NCBI GenBank assembly: GCA_021234155.1
Contig: JAJEKV010000006.1
Location: 27,263,154 to 27,327,153 of the forward strand
Origin: Isoetes taiwanensis
Lineage: Eukaryota; Streptophyta; Lycopodiopsida; Isoetales; Isoetaceae
DNA length: 64,000 nt
Reading direction: 5' to 3'
The notes under the pieces are model-generated. The model was not told where the DNA came from. It saw only the letters and a list, made by a program, of their open reading frames with translations, and searched no databases. Shown here piece by piece: positions 1 through 12,318 of this stretch (the first letter of the stretch is position 1; the number at the start of each line of letters is the position of its first letter). The position numbers and the translations under genes are program-made.

Positions 1-2830
1 TTGTGTACTTCGTTCCAGTTACGTATTGTTACTTGGTATAAGGTTGATATTATAGGGTAAGCGCCTTTTGGGCCTGGTTGTGTTGTCTTGTTTGTTCTCT
101 CTGTGTTCGTAGAAACTAACCCTTGGTTCTTCGTCAGTTCTCTATTTTGATTCTGGTTCTGCTCTCAAAGGATGGATTGATAGTTCTTTGCTTAGTTAGC
201 ATAGAGATGGGGGATACGGTAGAGACCACCTCTGAGCCCATATGTTGGTATGTAGAGCCTGTATTATCCCAATAATGTGACTTTTACATTTAAAATTACG
301 GTCATAGATACTTATGGTGGCTTAGCACGATAGAATACAGTGGTGAAGTGAGGTGGGGTCTTGCGAACATGGAGCTCTGAGACTCCTGATTGACTAGACG
401 ATAGCCTTGGGTCCGTAGGGCAGGTATGGATGACTGCCTCCCAGGTGTAGTGGTGTTGTGACCGGTATGGGGCACCTTGCACGTAGATTTGGGGTGTGAA
501 GATAGGAGAGTGGTGTTCTGAGATCTTGGGGGGTGGGCCGATGCGTGCATTCTAGCTCACCCATGAACCCAGCCCGATTACGGAAGGGCTGACTTTGCCT
601 CATCGGGACTGGGGCTTCATGAACCTGGTAGGCTCGCGGGGGTGATACCTCGAGGCTTCGAGGCTATAGCGAAGCCATGGCGTGAATGACCAGCACCAAA
701 GTGTGCAGAGGCGGATGGAGAGGAACAACCCCTATGTGTTCCTCTATGCCGATAGCGCCATGTCAACAGATTTCCGATACGCTTGATCTCTTGAGACCCA
801 CAACGATCAGTCGATCCTCACTGAGTCGAGCGAGGTAGAACCATGGTTTTGGGGTGTTTTCCTTGGTATTAAATGCATATTCTTTGCCGTTGGTATTTGG
901 ATGGATCGCGCCACCCTTACGTGGTGGGGTTATTTATATGTGATTTATGCCTCGCTAACTTATATTCCGCTTCAGCGGCGTAGGAGCCGGTATTGAAAGC
1001 GTGGCGAATGACCCCTCTGTCCTTCACTGTCGATCTTGTCCCATAAACGGCCAATTGAGCGGAGGGGACCACACTTCGTCTTGAGTTGGTCGCCAGCATG
1101 GAGGGGAAAGTCCCATTAATGCTCGTCCAGGGGTCGTATGTTGGGGCGTCATCAAACATGTCGCCCAGCAGGCTATAAGGTTATAAACTTGGGGCTGAGA
1201 CATCATGCTCGCTCAAACAAAAGGGAACTGCTTACATGAATCACATTTTTTGAACTTCATTTTCTTTGTCTTTTTATCGATCTTTGAAACAATACTTCAT
1301 ATCTTACCCTATAATTGTGATGTTCCCGAAATATAAGCCATAAATACGTATGACTGACTCGATCTCATATGCGCCTATTATTATAGCCTGTATTTTCATA
1401 GTGAAGTGGAAGCAGCCAACCTTATGCTTAAGGCTATTCCACATGGCCTCAACCTAGTGGGTACCCACCATGGAAAACACCAGTGCGTGGCGGTGACATG
1501 GAACTCTAACCTATAGTTCTAACCCTTCCTAGGCCACTTTTGGCTCCCGCCTTCGAGACTTGTTATTCATTGTTGGAACTCCGTTTTGAACAACGTTCAT
1601 TGTGGCATAGCTTCGGTCGACAACCCAAGGCTACTTATCGGAAGGAGGAGAATCACTTCGACTCATCATCAAGTCCATAAGGAGACCCTAGGTTTGGGTA
1701 GTCGAGCTTGGTATTCGCCAGTAGCTTCATGGGTAGATCATCACGGAACCTAGGATTCGAGATGACCTAGTATCTTATCTTAGAACCCTAGTCTGGGTTT
1801 AGAACTAATCCCTAATGCGTTAGATGCATGTGATTAGGCCAAGATGTCCTCTTTATTATTTATCATGTGCTATGTTGATGTCACGATGTTGGTTGTGCAC
1901 CTCTTGTGTATTCTTGAAGGGGGTAGAGACCTAGTGGCTATTATCTAGATGATACTTCTAGTTTCCCAGACACTTAGTTCCTATGATTATTGCGGTCTAC
2001 GTGCATAAAAACCCACCCATTTCTGGGGGTTATGGGTGACTTGGCACCGCCTGAGGCTGAGTGGCAAAGGGAGGAAAGGGGATCTGGCCCGGCAGCGACT
2101 ACTTGGGGACCCTATGAGTGGAGCTAGGCCTATAGTGAGTCATACGGCATATCTAGTATATTCTAGCATATACCTACCCACCGACTTCCACTAAGGTATG
2201 TTCACAGCATATACCTAGCCGAAACCCACGGCGGGGAATGGCAAACCCATAGCGGGGTTTGCCCCTTAAGGAACAACAAAATTGTAAAGGCAAACGTGCA
2301 TTGTGTGGCGTTCAAGGCAATCACGAGTAAATTTAATATGTACTAAGTTGTTGTATATGCACTTAAAAGCAACGGACATGAGATGGAAGCGAGTTGGGCG
2401 CTTGATGCGATTAACGCTTTCTTCTTGGGATTAGCCTTAATCTGGAACAACGGAAGGTCCACCGGATATCGAATCCGGAGGAAACTAGCTCACGGCTGTG
2501 ACAGCGAAAACACCTCTCCAAGCGGCATATGATGTGGCGTTGCTTAAACAATTTATACATGTGAAACCGTACATCTTTGCTTTGGTGTATTTTACGGTTT
2601 GGGTTGGTTAATTATGTTATTTTACTAACCAAGCCAACATGGTCACGGTTTCGCGATTTCCATTAACACTTTCATTTAACGGCCGGGCTCATGAAACTGC
2701 TAATCTTTACGCCCTAAAATGTCTTTGTATAAAACCTTTGAGGCAAGGTGAAAAACAAAGTAAACTTCAATTTCATACCATTTTACCATTTTGGATAGAA
2801 ACCATATGCTAGAACTATACAACATCTTGA
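1..2830. other. Anonymous intergenic or repeat-derived sequence
   Basis: No convincing coding region was found on either strand; the open frames are short and overlap each other in several frames. A perfect 9-bp hairpin lies at 2240-2263 (arms GGCAAACCC and GGGTTTGCC, 6-nt loop). The somewhat higher GC content and lack of coding sequence would fit an old LTR or untranslated leader of a retrotransposon, but no primer site or matching second LTR was found, so the origin is left open. Confidence 0.4.
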
Positions 2831-2924
2831 ATTGTGTTTGTCTTAACATATTATTCAAAGCATATATTTATTGTTGATAGGGTTCGCGGGCCCTCAGATT
2901 TTGTCCATCTGCTTGCCTTTCTTA

Positions 2925-3415
2925 TTTTGCTTTTATTGGAACTCTCGATGGGTCAGTTAGAGGAAAACATTGCCCTTTGTATACAATTTAAATTTCATCA
3001 ACAAATGATCATTTGAAGCATTCTACGGTCGTTTACAATATTCTGAAAATCTATGGACATTATAAAGGCTATTCGTAACATGAGGACGTCATTGTTTGAT
3101 CTCTATGATCGCTCTTCTTGAGTGGTAAACGCCGAGGTTAGAGCTTACCATTTGGGTGGAGTGTCAGTCAAAGAGGCAACAACTTTGATAGGTTCCGACA
3201 TGTCCAAATAATTGACAAGTTTAAATTCTAGTGCATGTTTTTAGGAATTGCTACATCCAATCTTGACCCAACCCGTATTTTGGGAGCATTTTAAATCCAA
3301 GTATGGGGTGGGAGGTTACAATGTTATTTTCTCCAGGTAACACCAGCTGGCATATCACATTACTTCTCCTCTTCCATTCTTTAAGATGGCAATATTGCAC
3401 CAATGAAGATGACCA
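2925..3415 (+). repeat. Dispersed direct repeat, copy 1
   Basis: This stretch aligns collinearly with 6333-6800 in the same orientation, with many substitutions and small gaps. Shared blocks include ATTGCCCTTTRTRTACAA near the left side, TCTTCTTGAGTGGTAAA in the middle and GGAGGTTACAATG near the right side. The reading frames of the two copies are not conserved, so it is a non-coding repeat. Edges are approximate. Confidence 0.75.
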
Positions 3416-6332
3416 CACCAAAAGGATTGTGGTAATTTTCACTATATGGACGAACCATCAAGACTTTATGTATAGCTATTTTACGTGGAGCTGCCTTTGA
3501 AATATCATTGGCTTCCTCCCACACTTTGCGGAACGTGCCTCACGATGAAGAAAATTGATTTACTCAGGTATGAAGACATCCTCTGCTCAAAATATTGTCA
3601 GAAACATAATCTACAACTCAAGTTTAGGGCTCTGTTTCATTACTTCCTATCTAGTTTTCTTGTCCTTTGCAAATGTTAGTGCGTTTTCTATATATTTGTG
3701 AACAAACCGGTCTGTATAGTAGAGAATTGCGAGATGTGTTAGCTTCTCCTTGGGTAATCCTTATTGATTATTAGCAGTATGGGTATTTAAGCGCGGCGAC
3801 ATTGAACTGCTTGTTGCCCGCGAATAGAACTCCATCTTGTATGCGCGAGGAAGATGAAAGGAAAGGTATCCCAAGGTGGACATTGTTGGCATGTTGCGGA
3901 AGAGCCGGCGTGTTTGATGCGGAGGACCACAGTATGACGCCATGGCACATCAGGACAAGTACGAGTACTTAGTGCTTTGTGGCCCGGGGCGGGGATGCGA
4001 CCGCCCACGCCCAAACTCGAAGCTAGAGATGGGAGGCGGACACCAAAATTGGAATATCTTAGGCGACAGGTATAAAAATCAATTAGAGTTTGGTTTAGAG
4101 CTCAGCTCAATTCCAATTCAATAACATGGTACATGGTATGGGAATAGAAATAGAATGGGTTTTGCGTCCACGGAGATAGTGGCTATGGGACCAACAAAGT
4201 ATAGAGTACATGATTCTCATTATTTACTTATTGACCATTGTAATGCAGATTCCAGGGTGCCACACCATTCAAGTGTGAAGTCTAATTCGACCTCACATTC
4301 TAGTGAAATTTGTGGCAATGCTAGGCCTCTTTGAGGATATGATACTAAGGTCTACATTCCTAGCAAAGTTCTGCCTCACATAATCAATAGCCCAATGTGG
4401 CATTTGTTCAGAAGTTCCTCAGGGCTTACTACAGCACATAGGTTGGGGAGTGCTTGGGCTGATTGCTACTGCGTCTTTTGGCCGGAACATGGTCCAAAGG
4501 AACCTGCTAGGCTACGCCGGTTATTGAACGCAGTATCTTGAGGCGATCGCACGCGGATTCTATCGGCGGTCTCGGCCCACTCCTCATAGGATTGCATCCT
4601 TGCATGCTTATTCGCTGGCGGGCATGCGATCGTCTGCTTGGTCCGTGCCAGAGTTAGGCGAAACCATGCGGACCGCTACAGGCTGCACCGCTAACCAAAG
4701 CGTGAGAGATGGTGCGTGGGGCCACCATTCAACAATTAAGCTCACACTTGGAAGAAACGGGAAAAGAAGTAAGATGAATTTCATAGATAAAATGATCTGT
4801 AGTGATCTTACACTAGCTATTTACTATCCATCCTCAATGTCATTATGATGGTCCTCGCCTTTCGCTCTTGCATTCGTCTTAACCTTGTTATGAGATCATT
4901 GAAGTTAGAATTATGATTGCCTATCTTCTTTGCTTACCTCGTTCTTGAAGTCGCATGGACGTTCAATGTTGGGTGGTTCCTCTACCCACTCCAAACCGAG
5001 GAGCCAAGGGAAGAATCACTTCTGGTGGATGACTCCCTTTTCTTAAAGACAATACCTAAACAGTTTCCCTTCTATGTTCACATTTACCTACAGATCACTA
5101 ATGGCGCCATTCCTGAGGCCAAGAAATCTATCTATGCAGAAAAGCTCAGCTCAAGCCTCTCGGTTTTCATCTTGTCCTTACGAGCATTGTGTTCCCCTTG
5201 TCTGCTGGCTGATCTTGTGTGGCTCTACACGTGGTGGACTCCTAGCGCAAGGAGGGTTACCTTTGTTGGTGGTCTTTCCATGTTTCTTCTCTCCGTATGT
5301 TTCCATATGTTGGTTCTAATGCTTTTTGTGTTGTTATGGCCTACTAGCTTCCCAGACTCACAATGCGCAAATCCATGTTGAGTATGATTCTAATAGTGTA
5401 CCCCATTATTCAAAGTCAGCCTGGATTCCAAAGTGGCATTGGCCTGTGATTTTCTATGAGATCATGTCCTTCTCAGTCACTGCTATTTGGGCTGGTGTGT
5501 TCTATATTACAACGTCCGAAAAACACACTCATTGGTGCAAACCTTGAAGGTATTCTATTGGTGAGCCACATGCAACAATGATAGGTTTTTTTGTGAAAGA
5601 AGTCATGATATGGGATGTAACAAAAGAAATATGACAAGAACAAGTGCAATCTTTGGAGAAAAAATTGGACGTCTCTCCTTTTAAAATTTCTAAGTTAAGG
5701 GTTGAGCAAGCTTTAGAGAAGGGCTCTTTCAATTATTCAAAAATTTAAGATGACAAATTTGAATCTTATATTGCTGATAAGAACAGAGTTCAAGTTAAAA
5801 AGATAATAAAGGGTAGGCGCATGGACAATAAGAAAAACTTAAAACATAGCCTAAGCAAAAAGGATTCTTGAGGGTCCACGAGTGAGGTGACCTTATAACA
5901 TTCCATTCATTTCAATTATTACATTATTACACAAGCACGTGCTTTTACAATTGGGCTTCATAAAGAACAATACATAGTGAACTGAATAAACCAAATCTGT
6001 AATTTTAGATATGCTATAATAAATGGTATATACAAAGAATATAATTAAGATGTGAGATTTGAAAGATGTAAGTCATAACTTTTATCTAAATTCAGGGCTC
6101 CAACTTAGTGGCCCACCTAACTCGGAAAAATACCGCCTTCCGTTTTATGTTACCGGAGAGAAGCTAAGCTCACCTCTTTTTTAAGCCTATATCCCGGATT
6201 TTTTGCAAAAAATAATCAGAAAATCGCCGAAATTTTTTTAACATATCGTAAATTTTTAAGAATGGCCGGATTTTTCGGGGCCAAATCCCCCTATTTTCCA
6301 ACCATGTTTAAATTGCATTGTTCATGTATTCC
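3416..6332. other. Anonymous sequence between the two dispersed repeats
   Basis: No recognisable gene. One 154-codon frame on the plus strand (4917-5381) is hydrophobic but has no recognisable domain and no homologous second copy here, so I do not call it a gene. The stretch at 6180-6260 is rich in A and T runs. Confidence 0.35.
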
Positions 6333-6800
6333 CTTTTTTGGATTGGATTTAGAGAAATCATTGCCCTTTATGTACAAATTTCATTGACAAATGATAGTGA
6401 GAAGCATTTTACAAGTTCATTCACAATATTCATTGTGAAAAGGGCATCTATTGGACATTGTACAAGGCTATTCATATCATGTGTACGCCATTGTTTGATA
6501 TTCCTATGAGTTGATATGACTACTCTTCTTGAGTGGTAAATGCATAAACAAAGCTTACCCATTTAGTAGCGTATCAACCCAAAGACACAAAACTTTTTAC
6601 TAGGTTGCCGACATGTTCCTAATAATTGGTAGTTAATTCAGTGCTTGTTTTAGGAATTGCTACGTCAACATCTTGGTCATGTGATGACATTTCTTTAATC
6701 AATTATTGGGTAGTGGAGGTTACAATGCTATTTTCTCGTGTGATTATAGCTGGCATAACATGTACATCTCCTCTTTCTTTCATTTTTTTAAGTACTAAGT
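6333..6800 (+). repeat. Dispersed direct repeat, copy 2
   Basis: Second copy of the repeat at 2925-3415. Order and spacing of the shared blocks are kept, while the flanks on both sides differ. This copy is slightly shorter because of small deletions. It could be a segment of a larger non-coding transposon whose ends are not visible here. Confidence 0.75.
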
Positions 6801-8035
6801 AATATTTGTGGGGAGGGGCTTTATGCCCATAAAAAGTAATGGAGCATACGATGCATCACAAGTAGTGGAGCCACAGAGACTGGCAGCTCCATTGAGATTT
6901 TTTAAGCGCTAGAGCACCTTCTATAATGCCATATTTTGACTCAAGTTGCATCGCCTATCTACCATTTTGGGAATTCCATCTAGTAACAATGGTAGAAAAG
7001 CGACATAATTTGAGCTTATGGTATCCAAAACATGAGATCGGGCTGAGCATGCATTATGCCAATTAGCATTTGTAAGTTCATGTCTTAATGGTGCTAGTCG
7101 GGCTCATCTCTATATTATTTCTTATTAATCACCGCTATAGGTTAATTCTGTAGTTTGCCAAGAATCAGTTGTTCCTTAGAGCAATACTTTGTGCAAGTAA
7201 TTGTAATCATTGTGCCCTAATAATTTGACACATGGCTGTCAGACATTTAGAATAAGAATTTGATTAGGACTGGAGACAAGTTTCTGGAAATGGAATCCAA
7301 GTAAGTTAATGGACCAAAATATCATGAACCACCTCATTTCTCCAATCTTCTCTGATGCCTAATTTTTTGCCCAAAGTCTACTTCTTCCTTCCTTTTTTTG
7401 CAGTATATGGGAACAATGGTGACTAGATAATGAGAATCAAAAGGATTAGTGGTGACAATCGAAGATAGGTACAAAAGAACATTTAATTTTAATGCTTTTG
7501 TTAGTCCACATACTTAAGGATGACCAAAGGAAGGAATAATATGAACTTGGCTGTGATAAAATTTTGAGGAGGTTAGGGCTTATCAAAGATCTCAAGCTAG
7601 GGAAATTGGATGAATTTTTGCTTTAGGGTTTATCAAGCATCTAAAGCTTGGGACATGTGATAAAGATTTAGTAAAGTTTTAGGGAGGTTAGGGCTTATCA
7701 AGCATCCAGTTTGAGCTCTTTGGTTGGCACTTAAAAGGTTATCACAAAGTAACATCATTTCATCTTTGTCATAAGGAATTGAACAAAGAGAAAGGGGAAA
7801 CAAGAAGATGACACGAGTGAAGGCTATACAGATTGAGAAAATCTAAAGTAGATGATCATGATTCCTGAATTGCTTTTCTGCAACAGGACCTATCCATCAT
7901 CTGCATTATATTCCCTAGTGGGAAACATGGGTGTAAATCAATCCATTGAGGTTGGATTTTTTATTGTTGTAATGAATTTGGTAGATCTCACTGCCATATT
8001 CCTATCAAACTTCTTTGCGGTACATGCTGTCTTAT
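6801..8035. other. Region downstream of the PPR gene
   Basis: No gene seen. Between about 7560 and 7710 a short phrase (GGTTAGGGCTTATCAA and close variants) recurs three times at irregular spacing, which looks like small local duplications. On the minus strand 7938-8035 lies just beyond the PPR stop. One frame there may continue the PPR C-terminus after another frameshift, but the expected E-motif residues are not recognisable. Confidence 0.35.
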
Positions 8036-10145
8036 TCACATATGCTTCCCACCACCGGCACTGGCACTGGCATAAATATTTGAGATAAGCACATATGCTG
8101 GAACATATAAAGGATCTAAGCCAACAATCACATGAAAACATCGAATTCCTAAATCCACATTATGATGAGCATTGCAAGCAGTAAGAAGTGTCCTCCATTG
8201 AAAAATGTCAGAATTTGGGGTTGACATAAGTAAGCATTCGGCTTCACTAAAGCATCCTTTGTGGCCTAGAAGATCCACCATGCAAGCAATATGATACATG
8301 TCAGGTTTTATGCCATATGATTCTTCCATAATTTTGAAATAAATAAGTGCCTCTTCTAGCAAGCCTGCGTGATTGAAAGCTGCAAGGATACCAGTAAATG
8401 CCAAATCATCAGCTTTAACACCTGAGGCTTGCATTTCATCCAAGCATTCCACAGTCAATGCAGCAGTACCAAGTTGTGAATATCCTGTAACCATTGCACC
8501 CCAAGATGAAATATCTTTATTTGGCACTTTATGGAAAACTTTATATGCTTCCTCTAAGCTCCCACATTTGACATACATGTCGGTGAGAGCATTTCTCAAA
8601 GAAATGTTAAAGTCGAGGTCACTTCCAATTATTTGATGATGGATCTGCCTGCCCTGACTTATAGCACCTAGAATGCCACATGCTTTTGATATACTCAAGT
8701 ATATAGTTTTCTGTGATTTTAAACCACTCTGCTGCATATCCCCATAACATTGAAGAGCAAGATAACCTTCATCAAGTTGGGCATATCCTGCAACCATTGC
8801 ACCCCAAGAAACCACATCCTTATTTGGCATCCTGTCAAAGATTTTATGTGCCTCCTTCATGCTCTCACATTTAGCATACATATCTATCAGGGTGCTTTCT
8901 ACAACAAGACCAGAATGAAGGCCATTCTGAATAATCTGATCATGGAAAACCTGCCCTTTTCCGTGCTTCTCATGCTGGCACATGCCTTTAAGATACTTAA
9001 AATGTAACTTCATTTGGTTCTATCCCATCATGCTGCATGTCCTCAAAACATTCTAGAGCTAGACGACCTTCACTATGTTGGGTATATCCCCCAACCATTG
9101 CATTCCATGACACAACATCCCGACTTTCAATTCTGTCAAAGATTCTGCGCGCCTCCTCTAATTGTCCACATTTTGCATACATATCTACAAGGGTGTTTCT
9201 GATAACAGTTTCATGCTGAAGCCTATTCTCTATAATCAGTTCATGCAACTGCCTTCCTAGCTCTAACTTAATCATGCTGCCACATGCTTTCAAAACAGAT
9301 AAAAATATTACCTTGTCCAAAACAATGCCTTCCTGCTGCATGTCCTCGAAACACTGTAATGAAATATCGCCTTCACCATACTCCAGATACCCTGAAATCA
9401 TTGTACCCCATGAAACCACATCTTGACTCGGCAATCCATAGAAAACTTTGTTTGCTTCCTCCAACCTCTTGCATTTGCCATACATATCAATAAGAATGCT
9501 CCCAACAAGCACATCATGGTGAAATCCATATTCAATAACTTGCTGATGGATGCACCTTCCTTGTTGTATGGCAGCTATACTGCCACATGCCTTCAAAATG
9601 CTTAGGAATGTTACTTTGTCTGGTTCTATGCCCCTATTTTCCATGTTTTGAATGCATTCTAATGCAAGACAACCTTGGCCATGCAGGGCATATCCTGCAA
9701 TCAATGCACTCCATGAAACCAGGTTTGGATTTGGTAATCTGTTAAAGACTATATTGGCTTCTAAGAGACATCCACATTTGCCATACGCACTAACAAGGGT
9801 ACTTCCCAGTAAGATGTTCGAATAAAACTCGTTCTGAAACTGCTCATGAATACGCCTTATTTGTTCCAAGCCACCCAACCGAGCACATGCTTTCAAAAGA
9901 CGCAATAACTCAAAATTACTTCGTTTCCTACCCTCATTCTGCATCTTCTTGTACAGATCAAGGGCCAGTTCGCCTTCCTCCAACTTTTTAGTTCCATTCC
10001 GGATGTATTCAGCTGATTTGGAAATACTAGACTTACAAACTAGTATTCCTTTGTGAAGCATTAACTTCCGGACGTAGATACTAATCTTAACATTTGGCTT
10101 CTTAGGGAATATGCCAAATGCAATTCTTATCTTCACCAGCAGCAA
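8036..10145 (-). pseudogene. PLS-type pentatricopeptide repeat protein, frameshifted
   Basis: PPR proteins of this class act in chloroplasts or mitochondria and bind single-stranded RNA, commonly for C-to-U editing or processing. The first frame (10145-8997, 382 aa) starts with a basic N-terminus that could be an organelle transit peptide. P, L and S motifs follow, with the signatures LVSAYGKCG, LVDMYAKCG, DVVSWNAMVGGY and GIEPNEVTF. The second frame (9013-8036, 325 aa) continues the array (LIDMYAKCESMKEAHKIF, DISSWGAMVTGY) up to LISNIYASA and then stops abruptly. The frames differ by two single-base losses, at a T run near 8999 and at an AAAAGGG run near 8958. Between them a third frame reads LSILKACASMRSTEK, exactly the expected motif. 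No E+ or DYW domain is seen. It is either a young pseudogene or an intact gene with homopolymer sequence errors. Confidence 0.85.
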
Positions 10146-12318
10146 GAGGCATCTATGAAGTTAAAAATATATTTTTTCAAATCCTGAAATCCATTACTTT
10201 CCCACAACTCAAATCTCTTCCAATGACTAACATTGTTTTCTCCATTAGCATTTTTTGTTGCATGTTTTGCTTGTAAAGCACGTTAGGCAGAGGAAACAGG
10301 TTCTTAAAATGCTTAAGAGATGACTTGCATTTTTTTTTTTTTTTTTTTTTTGAGGGTAAGAATATAAATTTATAGATACTACTAGTTATGGTGCTTGGCA
10401 TTGCCGAGCTTTACTACAATTTGAAAGGGTGGTTGTTTGATTGTTGGTTTGGTTGGTCATGTTGATACATATTTACCAATCTATATACATGTAGTAATGG
10501 TGGGCATGCACATGCATCTAGATGTAACAGAAGACATGTTTAATATAAAAAAGAAATGTAATGACTAACAACTCTCCTCTCCAGTAGTATAACATTCAAG
10601 CATCTCAAATTCTGACATGTAGTAAGGGGTGCCTGCATGTTTGGAAGCCTCTATGAGAAAGGTTGAACTATGTGTAGGGAACTCTAAATTTCAAGTCGAT
10701 GCTTTCTTTTTCACTACTATACTGGAAATAACCATATCAAGATAGCATTTAAGAACCTGAAATGGAGTATTCTGACCTATATGCATGAATCAGAAGCTAA
10801 GAATATGTAATCAACCCTTTTAATTTGGGATTTCCCGGTAAGGAAGAAAACTTTTTGGAATTCTCTTTAAATTATTTGGCGAAGATTTTGATACAGATGA
10901 AATTAACAATCTATCCCCCTTGTTTGTGACTTAACGCATGCAGCTCATAATTATTGATAAGTGCTACTTTCTATTCCATAAAGAAAATGGCATTTTATTA
11001 TTTCTATTAGCTATATTAACCACAAATAAGTGGTACTTTTAATTTTATGAACAAAATGCCATTTTATCTATTTTATTCGCTATATATGAACCATAATCTT
11101 AATCATCAACTTCACAATGTTGACCTCACGACCAATCTTCGATAATCATGTGACATGTCAACTTCATCGTCAAGTTCATTGCTCGAAGCTAAGTTTTAAC
11201 TGCAAATAATATTCCTGCCAAGGCTTGCATACTGGTGTTGGGATGTAAAGTGAAAAGCTACAACCAAAATCTGTGAGTGAATCCTATCATAGACTTGTCT
11301 TGTTGTCCAAAAGACACATTTTTATTTCCTATGCATTTGGCAAAACAAACAAAGCTAGCTTTAAAATTGTGCCTCTGAAATGAAGCATGCAAACCACCCA
11401 TGATGCGGCGTCAATCTAATAGTATTCGGTTAGACGAAAGTGCAACATGGACAAAAGCAAAGAACCAAATAGACGTATGCTTCAATTGTTGGATCTATCA
11501 CTTATGCTTGAAGCCCACATACTCAGACAAATAAATACATGCTTCAATTGTTGGATCTATCTCTTATGCTTCAAGCCTACGTACTTGTGCCAGAACATCG
11601 TTGAAAGAAAATTTGCAAATGCAAGGAAGAAACTATTAGTTAATAGAGACAATGATGAAACTGGCAATTCTAGGCCAAATTGTGTTCCAAAAAATACTAC
11701 AGAAGGAATTGAAACTCGGCTCAACAAATTAGCTACAACTACAATCAATTTTAAATATATAGTGTATCCGTTCTAAATATCTAGTAGGTGTTGAGACGAG
11801 CCTCTAGTTTAGTTTGAAGCACATGGGAATGCTACATATAAATGCCTACCAAGCAAGCCATAAACAAAACAACGCTTTCTCTATAGATTTTTGCACACAA
11901 TATAGTAAGTACTCAAATGCTTGCAAAACTCTTACCTGGATGATCATAATGACAGTGGTAAGATGCGGCTTAGCAAAGCTTTCTTATTAATGGCAATACT
12001 ATCTGGAAAAAAAAAAAAAAGTTCTACATAAAAATGTGGCAATGTTGCCATTCCCTTGGCAGGCTCACTGGACACTGTATCCTAATATAACTCGGTTTTT
12101 TGGGTTGTTCGAAGGACAGATATCCCTATCTAGTGAGTGGTAATATATTCCGAAATATTTTGCAAATATCTTTAAAACAATTCCTTTTATACATTTTGAA
12201 AGGAGTTTGACCTTTGTTTTTTATTATGTGTTTTGTATTTTAATCGATGTGCACGTCCCTTTTTACTTGTGAAATTATTGGTTTGGAATGAGCAAGTTAT
12301 TTAATGGCGATAATAGGA
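10146..12318. other. Intergenic region upstream of the PPR gene
   Basis: This should contain the PPR promoter, but no TATA box could be assigned with confidence. A long T run at about 10329-10351, followed by GAGGGTAAGAATATAAA, resembles the reverse complement of the LINE tails at 12.3 and 51.9 kb. Two imperfect local duplications are visible: about 75 bp at 10975-11110, and about 62 bp at 11479-11585 (block GCTTCAATTGTTGGATCTAT twice). The 109-codon plus frame at 11447-11776 runs through the second duplication and shows no domain. Confidence 0.4.

Noticed and set aside
4917-5381. A 154-codon hydrophobic frame on the plus strand.
   Set aside because: It has no recognisable domain, no homologous copy in the window and overlapping frames of similar length, and it lies in a repeat-rich stretch. 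A chance frame is the simpler explanation.
11447-11776. A 109-codon plus-strand frame.
   Set aside because: It runs through a local tandem duplication, and its first half is that duplication translated. No family resemblance and no splice partners were seen.
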